Origin: Photobacterium swingsii
GTDB lineage: Bacteria > Pseudomonadota > Gammaproteobacteria > Enterobacterales > Vibrionaceae
Direction: 5' to 3'
NCBI RefSeq assembly: GCF_024346715.1
Contig: NZ_AP024852.1
Span: 2,542,001-2,606,000, forward strand
Length of the DNA stretch: 64,000 bases
Shown piece by piece: positions 34,973 to 42,779 of the stretch; positions within the stretch are counted from its first letter, which is position 1; the number at the start of each line of letters is the position of its first letter. Made by a program: the position numbers and the translations under genes. The notes beneath the pieces were generated by a model. The model did not search any database. It worked only from the letters and a program-made list of their open reading frames with translations, and was not told where the DNA came from.

Positions 34973-35013
34973 ATTTTAGGCGTAAACATTTCACTGAGTG
35001 TTATCCACTCAGA

Positions 35014-35487
35014 TTAGCGTAACCGCCTGAAGACGACAGTATTATCTAAAATATCAGTCCATTGCTGATAGTCTAGCCCCATATCAAAGACATACTCAGT
35101 GATCAGTGAACGCGCTGTTGTTAGCAGTACATCCGCCTTCCACGGTTTTTCAAAGTAACTTTCGATACGAGCGCGGTTAATGGCGGCAATGGTATCTTGA
35201 TGCGTTGCCTGCCCCGTTAGCAGCACCTTTTTCGTCGCATAAAAGCGAGCGTCTTGTGAGATCTCGGTAAGCAGTTCGACACCTGTTTTACCTGGCATAA
35301 CATGATCTGAAATCACCAGTGCGATAAATTCACCCTCGGCATCTAACTCATCCATCAGCTCTAACGCTTCATCTGCCGATTCACAATCTTCTACATGAAA
35401 GTAATCATTAAGTGGCGCGAGATCTTTGAGTACGGCGCTTAATACTTCCCTTTGATCATCTACGCAGATGATATTCAACTTTTCCAT
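35014..35487 (-). CDS. Stand-alone receiver-domain response regulator (system A)
   Basis: The 157-residue protein consists of a receiver domain (1-125) with Asp10, Asp11, phospho-acceptor Asp61, Thr91 and Lys114. A short helical tail of about 30 residues contains LDYQQWTDILDN and has no DNA-binding or enzymatic output domain. It follows the cNMP-binding kinase by 19 bases and is surely its partner. The first 120 residues align without gaps to the receiver at 44750 and to the N terminus of the hybrid kinase at 42780, showing common descent. Output may be through protein binding or phosphorelay. Confidence 0.88.
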   Translation of the reverse strand: MEKLNIICVDDQREVLSAVLKDLAPLNDYFHVEDCESADEALELMDELDAEGEFIALVISDHVMPGKTGVELLTEISQDARFYATKKVLLTGQATHQDTIAAINRARIESYFEKPWKADVLLTTARSLITEYVFDMGLDYQQWTDILDNTVVFRRLR

Positions 35488-35506
35488 AACCGTTCCTTAC
35501 AAATTG

Positions 35507-36901
35507 CTAAACTATTGGCAGTTTGATTCTAAATTTGGTTTTATCTTCATCGCTTCTCAGTGCAATCGTTCCGCCATAGCTATGGACGATACGCTGAACA
35601 ATCGACAGTCCTAATCCCAAGCCAAACGACAACCCGCCTTTTTTGGTCGTGAAATTAGGTTGGAATATTTTCCGGCGTGTGACTTCATCAATCATCGGGC
35701 CATTATTGCTGATAGTGATCATCAGGCGATTCTTGGAGTAGCGGGTAATAATCTCGATTTTTGGTTCGTCCGTTTGCTCCATCGCATCACAGGCGTTTTT
35801 AATTATATTGACCCACACCTGTACCAGTTCAGTGGAGCTGGCTGTTATTGTCGGTAATACCGCAGGACGTAAAATAACGTTAACGCGCCGTAGGTTACTT
35901 TGCAGCAAAGCCAATGATTTATGAATGGTGTCATTCACATCGACATCAGATTGGTAATCCTGATCGCTGCCACCTAGCTGCTTCACCGAACGCACAATAT
36001 TTGCGGCGTGCTTGGCTGCAAGGCGCATATCGTGTAGATCTCGCCCCACATCCCAGTACTGCAAGGCTTCATCAATATCATCGAACCAATATTCGGGTAC
36101 TTCACCTTGTGGTAATGCACGAGCAAGTTGGCGCGCTTGCTCTCGGCTAAGTAAAGGATACTGAGACACGAGATCTTTGGCGCGTTGTCGGACTTGGGCT
36201 GAAGTGCTGGATTGTCCTTCGCAAATACCTAAATCAATGAATGGTGAGGCATTCGGCTTATTTTCTTCCAAGAACTGACAAATCGCACCTTGAACAATTT
36301 CGGTCTTACTACTTAATACACCAACCGCATTATTCAATTCGTGAGCAATACCCGCCGCAAGCTGGCCCAGCGTTGTCATTTGCTCAGCGGCATACAATTT
36401 TTGTAGCGCTTTTTCTTTTTCAATCGCCTGTAACCCAGTTAACATTTGTCGCTGCGCTAACTCATGTACCATGACTGGCATAAACTGTTCGGTCAGCGAG
36501 CCAAATGTTTCAACATCAACCGCTGGTGTCGCCAGATCGATCCACGCCAGTACACTGTCTTTCTCGGCAATGACCGTAGTAGAAGCTTGCTGTGTTTGAG
36601 CAAAAAAGCTATGAACACCAAAAAACATTCCCGGCTCGACACTAAAAACTTTGGCGGTCAGTTCATTTTTTTCTGCATTCAAATACCCAGACAGCTCACC
36701 CGTTTTTACCCAATAAAGGCGATCGTTGAAGCCGTCTTGTTTAAGGACTTGCGTGCCCGCTTTCACCGTTTTGGTTCGACTTGTTTCCTGAAAATACACA
36801 TCAATAATACGCTGTAAGGCCGCAGGACGATGTATCCCTTTTGCGGCCGCTTTGTGGGTTGTTGGGGTGCTATTGTTCATATCTGACATTGTTATTGTCA
36901 T
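35507..36901 (-). CDS. Soluble histidine kinase with N-terminal cyclic-nucleotide-binding domain (system A)
   Basis: The 464-residue kinase has no membrane segment. A cNMP-binding (CAP-like) fold spans about 30-150 (LYWVKTGELSGYLN, VEPGMFFGVHSFF), then a coiled linker. HisKA has His187 in LAAGIAHELNNAVGVL, and a roughly 100-residue insertion sits between the two HisKA helices. HATPase follows (about 355-464, WVNIIKNACDAM, FGLGLGLSIVQRI). The G1 box reads SNNGPMI, with Asn399 and Met403 where DxGxG is usual, so nucleotide binding may be altered. The pocket that would hold cAMP is not clearly conserved, so it may sense something else. It heads a two-gene unit with the receiver. Confidence 0.87.
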   Translation of the reverse strand: MTITMSDMNNSTPTTHKAAAKGIHRPAALQRIIDVYFQETSRTKTVKAGTQVLKQDGFNDRLYWVKTGELSGYLNAEKNELTAKVFSVEPGMFFGVHSFFAQTQQASTTVIAEKDSVLAWIDLATPAVDVETFGSLTEQFMPVMVHELAQRQMLTGLQAIEKEKALQKLYAAEQMTTLGQLAAGIAHELNNAVGVLSSKTEIVQGAICQFLEENKPNASPFIDLGICEGQSSTSAQVRQRAKDLVSQYPLLSREQARQLARALPQGEVPEYWFDDIDEALQYWDVGRDLHDMRLAAKHAANIVRSVKQLGGSDQDYQSDVDVNDTIHKSLALLQSNLRRVNVILRPAVLPTITASSTELVQVWVNIIKNACDAMEQTDEPKIEIITRYSKNRLMITISNNGPMIDEVTRRKIFQPNFTTKKGGLSFGLGLGLSIVQRIVHSYGGTIALRSDEDKTKFRIKLPIV

Positions 36902-36946
36902 AAAAAAACGTTATCTCCAAATATCACGGCTGGCGCTATAACTACC

Positions 36947-36974
36947 AGTTTGGCGCATTTCTCTGTGCCAAACT
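36947..36974 (-). terminator. Hairpin downstream of the DASS transporter gene
   Basis: AGTTTGGC pairs with GCCAAACT across a 12-base loop, with weaker pairing further out (ACTA/TAGT). It lies about 20 bases past the transporter stop and just before the kinase start. There is no T tract, so the terminator call is tentative; a leader structure of the kinase mRNA is the alternative. Confidence 0.4.
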
Positions 36975-36993
36975 GTGATAGTCACAAAGCTCT

Positions 36994-38409
36994 TTAAATG
37001 AAGTTCACAAGATGTAATAGCCACACCATCACAAAACTCATCACCACACCAACAACACCAATAATCACCCCAACACGCGCCATTTGATTACTTTCCACAT
37101 GACCCGTTGCATGTGCCAAAGCATTCGGTGGCGTACTGATAGGTAAAGACATACCCAGCGATGCCGCAAAGGTTACAATCAAGATTAAGGTAATCTCACC
37201 ACCAAGAGGAACCAAGCTCGCCATCGATGTTCCTAGCGCTGCCATAATTGGCATTAACAAGTTTGCCGTTGCGGTATGAGACATAAAGTTTGCCATGGTT
37301 AAACACAAAGCTGCCGCGCCAACAAGCACAACGTACGGTGAGTAATCATCAAACGGAATACTGTGTACCAACAAACGAGCCAAGCCTGTTTGATCCAGCG
37401 CCAAACCCAACGCGATACCACCAGAAACTAACCACAGTACATCCCATGAGATTTTCTTTAAGTCTTCTTTGTTGATAATGCCCGTTAACGAAAAAACAGC
37501 GACTGGAATTAATGCCACCGTGTACGAGTTCATTCCATGGGTAGACCCCATCAACCACAAGATAATTGTCAGTGCAAAAGTGACATAAACCGTTATCGCT
37601 TTAGGTGTTTTCAGGAATTTACCTTTAATGGTCAATTCAATTTTCTCTTGCTTTGCTGGGTACAATTTATTGATCAAGACCCATGCAAACATCAGCAATA
37701 CAGCCACAAAAGGCACACCAAACATCATCCACTCACCAAAGGTAATTAAGTTTTCACCTGTGAGATATTTAAGGGCAATGGCATTGGGAGGGGTACCAAT
37801 CGGGGTGCCGATACCACCAATATTCGCTGCAACAGGAATACAAAGTGCAAAAGCAATTTTACCTGGGTCACGATCACCAAATAGCGCAATAACAGGGGCT
37901 AATATTGATAGCATCATCGCCGTGGTTGCCGTGTTTGACATAAACATCGAAAACACCGCAGTGATCACCATCAGACCAAACATCACATATTTAGGTTGAT
38001 GGCCAAAAGGCTGGAGTAAAACACGCGCTAAGTTGACATCAAGTCGATATTTGGTCGCCGCCATCGCAAGAAAGAAGCCTCCAAGAAATAGCATAATAAT
38101 AGGGCTAGCAAAGGTCGCCATAATATCGCTATAGGAAAGCAATTCACCAAAATGGTCTTGCCCATGGTCCAAACGAAATAGGTATAAACCTTTGTCTGAC
38201 AGTAATAAAAGTTCAAGTACGATAATGACAACAGATGTGGCATAAATTGGGATCGGCTCCATGACCCAACATAATGCCGCCAACAAGAAAATAGCGATAA
38301 CACGCTGCTGAATCACCGTCATTCCTTCAACAGGAAACGCCGACGCAGGTAACATTAAAATGATCACAGGGATCAGGATCGGAATGATGTACCGAAGATA
38401 TTGACGCAT
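36994..38409 (-). CDS. DASS/SLC13-family sodium-coupled anion transporter
   Basis: The 471-residue inner-membrane protein has about eleven hydrophobic segments. It carries the two SNT motifs of the divalent anion:Na+ symporters: MSNTATTAMM near 152 and SHTATANLL near 385. IGTPPNAIAL and ISTPPNALAHATGHV follow them respectively. Such proteins import C4-dicarboxylates, citrate or sulfate; this one most resembles the dicarboxylate type (VcINDY-like). It stands alone, with a long upstream region containing a possible CRP site. Confidence 0.9.
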   Translation of the reverse strand: MRQYLRYIIPILIPVIILMLPASAFPVEGMTVIQQRVIAIFLLAALCWVMEPIPIYATSVVIIVLELLLLSDKGLYLFRLDHGQDHFGELLSYSDIMATFASPIIMLFLGGFFLAMAATKYRLDVNLARVLLQPFGHQPKYVMFGLMVITAVFSMFMSNTATTAMMLSILAPVIALFGDRDPGKIAFALCIPVAANIGGIGTPIGTPPNAIALKYLTGENLITFGEWMMFGVPFVAVLLMFAWVLINKLYPAKQEKIELTIKGKFLKTPKAITVYVTFALTIILWLMGSTHGMNSYTVALIPVAVFSLTGIINKEDLKKISWDVLWLVSGGIALGLALDQTGLARLLVHSIPFDDYSPYVVLVGAAALCLTMANFMSHTATANLLMPIMAALGTSMASLVPLGGEITLILIVTFAASLGMSLPISTPPNALAHATGHVESNQMARVGVIIGVVGVVMSFVMVWLLHLVNFI

Positions 38410-38703
38410 GCTTGAATATTCCCTTAAACACTAATTTGAATCTTGTTGTCGAACGTGTTGATAGCGCAATGAAGACGTTCGTCTGTTACTCAGTTTGCTA
38501 ACGACCAAACCAAGCAACTTAATACTTTAGTAGTAAGAGCTATATTGCGTGGTTACCGCTGTATTTTCACCGGATTAGATCAATAAAAGAGTGAAACAAA
38601 ACAATTTTTTCAGTCGACAAGCACACGCTAACTCGCTGAAGAATAAGCTCAAATTGATAAAAACAAACAAAAACAGCAACCAAGATCACATAATCAGGAT
38701 TAA

Positions 38704-38719
38704 CGTGACTTACATCACC
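38704..38719. promoter_or_regulatory. Candidate CRP binding site
   Basis: CGTGA-CTTACA-TCACC differs at one position per half from TGTGA-N6-TCACA. It is about 295 bases upstream of the DASS transporter start. Carbon-source transporters are common CRP targets, but the distance is long, so this is tentative. Confidence 0.35.
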
Positions 38720-38909
38720 TTTATTGCGCGAATTTGTCACACAAATCAATCAAAGAGTGTCATTAAACTCATTCCATAGTCTGACGGTGACATCGGTCAA
38801 ACTTTGAGAAAACAGATATGACAATAACTGCCGCAAACGAATGTGACAGAGTGACGAAATTAAGTAGTAAAAAGATAGTGGAGCTAAAAAAGGAAAGCAT
38901 AAAGAAGAG

Positions 38910-38939
38910 TAATGCCTTTCTGATCATAGAAAGGCATTA
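38910..38939 (-). terminator. Hairpin downstream of the MATE gene
   Basis: TAATGCCTTTCT pairs exactly with AGAAAGGCATTA around GATCAT, 17 bases beyond the MATE stop. The tail on the minus strand is only moderately T-rich. Confidence 0.65.
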
Positions 38940-38955
38940 AATAAAGAGCATACGG

Positions 38956-40425
38956 TTACTTCACAGGTTGTTCTTGCTCATTCACCATTGATTCTTCCAG
39001 TACATTTTCTTGCCCCATATAAGTACGAGAAGAACAAAATGGTGTAATAGGCACACTAGGCTCAAGTACTTCAACTTCTTGCTGTTTCTGCTCATGCTCG
39101 CGCGCCATTGTTTTCACCTGACGAATCACTAAAGCGAAGCCCAGCACACCAAACAATACCGAGCCTACCGCTTGTCCTATCAATACTCCGCCTGCACCTG
39201 CGATTTCACCGCCAATATATACAAAAGGGATAGTCCCTAATGTAGCTTTCCCCATGTTCAAGGCCGTCGACCATGTTGGGCGGTTAAGGTTATTAAACGC
39301 CGCATTAGCGACAAACAGTGCACCGTTAAAAATAAACGTTACCGCAACGAAGGTACAGAAGATGCCAATCATGTAAGCTGCATCCCCTTTAAGACTAAAG
39401 ATACTGATCAATACATCTTGGCCTAGCCAGAGTACGACAGACACCATGACGCAGTACACCGAAGTGAACAACAAAGCATCTTTTAATGTGCGTGTTATTC
39501 GATCCCAACGCTCGGCACCAAAGTTCTGCCCTATAATTGGGCCAACAGCACCTGATAATGAAAAGACCAAGGCAAAACTGACGGGCATAATTCGCCCAAT
39601 AACCGCATAGCCAGCAACAAAACTCTCACCAAATTGGGCGATATGGCTCGTGACAAAAGCATTGCCTATCGGCGTAGCAGTATTGGTTAAAATGGCCGGA
39701 AAGGCGATGGCAGAAACGCCAGCTAAAGAGGCTTTAAATGATGATAAGTTAGGCCTAGCAACCAAGTCATGTCTGTAAATAACGGCATGAAGCGAGAAAA
39801 TAAGCACTGCTAATCGCGCAAACACAGATGCAATGGCGGCGCCTTCTATGCCCATCGATAAGCCAAAAATAAAAATCGGGTCGAGTACCGCATTCACCCC
39901 GCCACCAATCAAAGTCGCAATCATAGAGCGACGTGCATCACCCACTCCACGTAAAGCAGCACCTGCCGCCATCGAAATGGCGATCATAGGTGCACTAGGC
40001 AACAAGATAACTAAATACGATGTCGCAGCTTCAGCCACTTTCCCCTTAGCACCGATCATCTCAAGTAGCTGAGGGAGTTGCCATAACATCAAAGTGACTA
40101 AGACACAGCTGATGATAAACGCAAACATCATGACATTGATTGTCAGATCACGTGCTTTATCACGCTGCTTGGCCCCCAACGCACGGGAGACTAGCGCGCC
40201 CATCGCAATCGATGTACCAATCGACGCTGAGGTAGAAAAGAAGACTAAGGTTCCCGCAAAACCAATCGCCGCCGCAAGCTCAATTTCACCCAACATACTA
40301 ATAAATAGCATATCGACCAGATCGACTAAAAACAGTGCCATTAATCCTATCGCACCGGTTCCTGACATCACCGCGATGTGTCGCATGGGTGAACCCGTGA
40401 CAAATTTTGCTTGCTGGTCGCTCAT
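38956..40425 (-). CDS. MATE-family multidrug/cation efflux transporter
   Basis: The 489-residue protein has the twelve hydrophobic segments and internal two-fold repeat of MATE transporters, which export drugs and cationic compounds in exchange for Na+ or H+. Typical pieces are DLVDMLFISMLGEIELAA in the first helix pair, RGVGDARRSMIATLIGGGVN, and PAILTNTATPIGNAF at the start of the second half. It has a long charged C-terminal tail (about 445-489) with no known role. The substrate cannot be assigned. A hairpin ends the gene. Confidence 0.9.
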   Translation of the reverse strand: MSDQQAKFVTGSPMRHIAVMSGTGAIGLMALFLVDLVDMLFISMLGEIELAAAIGFAGTLVFFSTSASIGTSIAMGALVSRALGAKQRDKARDLTINVMMFAFIISCVLVTLMLWQLPQLLEMIGAKGKVAEAATSYLVILLPSAPMIAISMAAGAALRGVGDARRSMIATLIGGGVNAVLDPIFIFGLSMGIEGAAIASVFARLAVLIFSLHAVIYRHDLVARPNLSSFKASLAGVSAIAFPAILTNTATPIGNAFVTSHIAQFGESFVAGYAVIGRIMPVSFALVFSLSGAVGPIIGQNFGAERWDRITRTLKDALLFTSVYCVMVSVVLWLGQDVLISIFSLKGDAAYMIGIFCTFVAVTFIFNGALFVANAAFNNLNRPTWSTALNMGKATLGTIPFVYIGGEIAGAGGVLIGQAVGSVLFGVLGFALVIRQVKTMAREHEQKQQEVEVLEPSVPITPFCSSRTYMGQENVLEESMVNEQEQPVK

Positions 40426-40500
40426 TTGGTTACCTTTGTTGATACCAATCTCGATTGGTATGACTTCCTTTTCTCAAAAAGAGAAAACACACTAACGACA

Positions 40501-40525
40501 AAAAAGGCGCATAGTGCGCCTTTTT
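40501..40525 (-). terminator. Terminator of the CBS-domain gene
   Basis: AAAAAGGCGCA pairs with TGCGCCTTTTT around TAG. It lies 25 bases past the CBS gene stop and has a T run on the minus strand. Confidence 0.85.
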
Positions 40526-40550
40526 CATTCTTTTTAATTATTGAGCGAAA

Positions 40551-40967
40551 TCATACTGGATGCTGGAAGCATGCGCCAATTTGATTACTGATAGCGGTTA
40601 GCACATCACGTCGAGTGATCACCCCCACGAGTTGACCATTTTCAACCACAGGGTAGATTTTTGGTTTTTGCCCTGACATGGTATCCGCGAGTTCGATAAT
40701 AGAACTATCGGGTGAAACAGTTAATACATCTTCTCGCATACACTCACCCACGGTGTGTGTATCTTGGCAGTGGTAGCCGACCTTGATCAGTTTCTGAATC
40801 ATATCTTGCTCTGATAAGAAACCAACAACCTGACGGTTAGCATCAACAACGGGACCACCAATTTGTTTTGCCGTTAATAACTTATCAAGTGCCGCAGACA
40901 GCGACTGACTTGGATCAAAAGTCACCGGGCGCATATTCATATAGTCTTTAACTTTTAACGATTCCAT
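40551..40967 (-). CDS. Two-CBS-domain protein
   Basis: The 138-residue protein consists of a CBS pair only (about 8-60 and 75-130). The first contains MRPVTFDPSQSLSAALDKLL and GGPVVDANRQVVGFLSEQDM, the second the EDVLTVSPDSSIIELADTM and VGVITRRDVL motifs. Such Bateman modules bind adenine nucleotides and normally regulate another protein by contact. No partner domain or neighbour reveals the target. It is a single-gene unit with its own terminator. Confidence 0.87.
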   Translation of the reverse strand: MESLKVKDYMNMRPVTFDPSQSLSAALDKLLTAKQIGGPVVDANRQVVGFLSEQDMIQKLIKVGYHCQDTHTVGECMREDVLTVSPDSSIIELADTMSGQKPKIYPVVENGQLVGVITRRDVLTAISNQIGACFQHPV

Positions 40968-41294
40968 GCATCCCCCTAAATCTTATTGTGTGCAGAGAAG
41001 TGTGAGCAGAAAATTAATGCAAAGAATCAACGAGTCGCTGTCTTGCATATGATGGGTTATCCAAGCATGTCACAGAACATATCTGTCTAACCTTTATGTG
41101 TTAAGTGTCGTCTATTTATCTGAAATTACTAAATACAAATAACGTATTTCATCAATAGATAAAAACTATCAGGCTAAAAATCATGATAAAAAAACGCGCT
41201 ACCTCTAACGAGATAACGCGTTCTTGTGAATATTTTCTGTGTTTTAAGGTAGCTATTTAAAACAACTGACAGCTATTAAACACTCGTAATTGGC
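40968..41294. other. Intergenic region between CBS gene and DUF945 gene
   Basis: The 327-base gap contains the CBS gene promoter and the terminator of the DUF945 gene (41189-41222). Nothing else is evident. Confidence 0.55.
41185..41222 (-). terminator. DUF945 gene terminator
   Basis: AACGCG and CGCGTT arms, extended imperfectly inward, form a hairpin at 41193-41222. On the minus strand it is followed by TTTTTTTAT. Confidence 0.75.
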
Positions 41295-42605
41295 TCACAT
41301 AAACAACATAAATAACATGCCGAGTGGCAGTTGATCACCATTGGCTAGAATCACTTTGTCACCTTCAACCTGCATGTTTAAAACATACTTATCTTCTAAG
41401 CGCTCTACAATTTCAGCTTGTTCCATCATGGTTGCTCGCTCTAACAAAGCAGGATCCATATCAACAAGATCTTTGGGTAATTCAAGTGCGATATTGCCCG
41501 TCAGCTTCTCTGCTATCTTATCAACATTTTGCGATGCACGCGCTAAACCCGGTGACACAACGAAGCGGATCTGGCTACGAATATCCCCCATTGGCGTCGT
41601 TAGACTCAAATCATCCATCGCCAGTGTCAGGCCTTTTGCCACCAACAAATCTAACGCTAATAGCGCTTCTTTCTGCTGCTCTGGCGTCATCTGCTCATTA
41701 ATATCATCACTCATGTCACCTAGACGTGTAATAGCAGGGTAATCGAGTCCGATGAAAGACAAATCAAAATTGAAGTTGTTGTAATCTTTACCATCAATAG
41801 AAACTATTTTATCTATTGTGACTTTGTTCTCATTGGTCAGACGTGCATTTTCATCTGTGGCATCTTTGCTAGGCTGTGTCAGCACATTGCTCATCGCAAC
41901 TGACATATTGGTTAGGCTCACCGCCTTATCGCTATTACTGTCGATGAATTGAACTGATCCTAGCTGTGCATTTTGACTGCCCAACCAAAATTGCCCATCC
42001 ATCACACCTTTGCCACCGCCAGAGAAGTTACTCAATGCCATGGTTTCATTGGCAGTTGTTGTCACCGAGAATTGTGGTAGGTGATAATGGAACTCGCCAG
42101 CACCTTTCGCATCAACAACACCATCAAGAATGAAGGGTTCACTCGACACAGAGGAACCAAATTCATCTTTATAAGCAACGGGATTAACCACCACTTTAAA
42201 CTCAGTGCGGCGTGTTAGTGATGTCTCTGTTTGGAATGTAATTGGCGCAACACCGTCACCCCAAGCTTGCGCGGCCACTTTTTGTAGCCCTTCATCCAGC
42301 TCAAATTGGCTTTCTGACGTCATACCAAGGAAGCCATGTTTTATCTTGTGCGAAACATGCCAAACTGATGGCAGGCCTTCTTCTTCAAACAGCGGCTTAA
42401 ATTCATCTTTTACTTCAATGCGCGATACCGCTTCAGAGCCTAAATAGCCACGATCATAACTCTCGTTGCTAATTTTGACGTAAGGGTTCTCATACTTGCC
42501 AACAGTATCTAAATAAATACGTTCACCAACCTGACCCACTGCAATCGGCCAACATACCACCACCGCAATAGCACCACCAATTGCCCCAATTTTCTTGAGC
42601 GTCAT
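41295..42605 (-). CDS. DUF945 (YdgA-like) family protein
   Basis: The 436-residue protein matches the DUF945/YdgA family in size and layout. An N-terminal hydrophobic anchor or uncleaved signal (residues 4-24, KKIGAIGGAIAVVVCWPIAVG) is followed by a periplasmic, beta-rich body. The KYENPYVKISNESYDRGYLGSEAVS stretch near 37-60 is characteristic. Family members are inner-membrane-anchored periplasmic proteins of unclear function, with AsmA-like character suggested for relatives. It is divergent from the hybrid kinase gene and has its own terminator. Function is not known. Confidence 0.8.
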   Translation of the reverse strand: MTLKKIGAIGGAIAVVVCWPIAVGQVGERIYLDTVGKYENPYVKISNESYDRGYLGSEAVSRIEVKDEFKPLFEEEGLPSVWHVSHKIKHGFLGMTSESQFELDEGLQKVAAQAWGDGVAPITFQTETSLTRRTEFKVVVNPVAYKDEFGSSVSSEPFILDGVVDAKGAGEFHYHLPQFSVTTTANETMALSNFSGGGKGVMDGQFWLGSQNAQLGSVQFIDSNSDKAVSLTNMSVAMSNVLTQPSKDATDENARLTNENKVTIDKIVSIDGKDYNNFNFDLSFIGLDYPAITRLGDMSDDINEQMTPEQQKEALLALDLLVAKGLTLAMDDLSLTTPMGDIRSQIRFVVSPGLARASQNVDKIAEKLTGNIALELPKDLVDMDPALLERATMMEQAEIVERLEDKYVLNMQVEGDKVILANGDQLPLGMLFMLFM

Positions 42606-42779
42606 AAAAATCCCTGATCATAAAAATAAACTAAGGCTAGTGTATTACAAAGTGATGCATACCTCTATGAATCCTCTATGGATCAACAAGTAATACGTTC
42701 AAATTGTTGTCAGCCTCTCAGACCCTATTGTTCATTTAACATACACTAACAATAGAATGCACTTTACAAGGATCCCATC

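Larger units (their letters stand above)
34633..35013. other. Intergenic region between psrA and the receiver gene
   Basis: The 381-base region contains the PsrA-like box near 34650. It also holds a strong hairpin at 34938-34967 and a purine-rich plus-strand stretch between them (34800-34860). A 74-codon plus-strand frame (34798-35022) is not convincing, because it lacks a properly spaced ribosome site and runs through the hairpin. An unannotated small RNA on the plus strand is possible. Confidence 0.45.
38410..38955. other. Intergenic region upstream of the DASS transporter
   Basis: The 546-base AT-rich gap holds the promoter of the transporter and the 3' end of the MATE unit. A candidate CRP site is at 38704-38719 and a hairpin at 38910-38939. 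Small frames on both strands near 38567-38779 have no ribosome sites and overlap each other, so I do not call them genes. Confidence 0.5.

Noticed and set aside
34798..35022. 74-codon plus-strand frame upstream of the receiver gene
   Set aside because: GAGG touches the ATG with no spacer, the frame runs through a strong hairpin into the antisense of the receiver gene, and the product shows no domain.
38567..38779. Two overlapping small frames on opposite strands in the DASS upstream region
   Set aside because: Both are AT-rich, overlap one another and lack ribosome sites.
41324..41742. Plus-strand frames of 125 and 133 codons within the DUF945 gene
   Set aside because: They are antisense to a well-supported gene, overlap each other in different frames and have no initiation signals.
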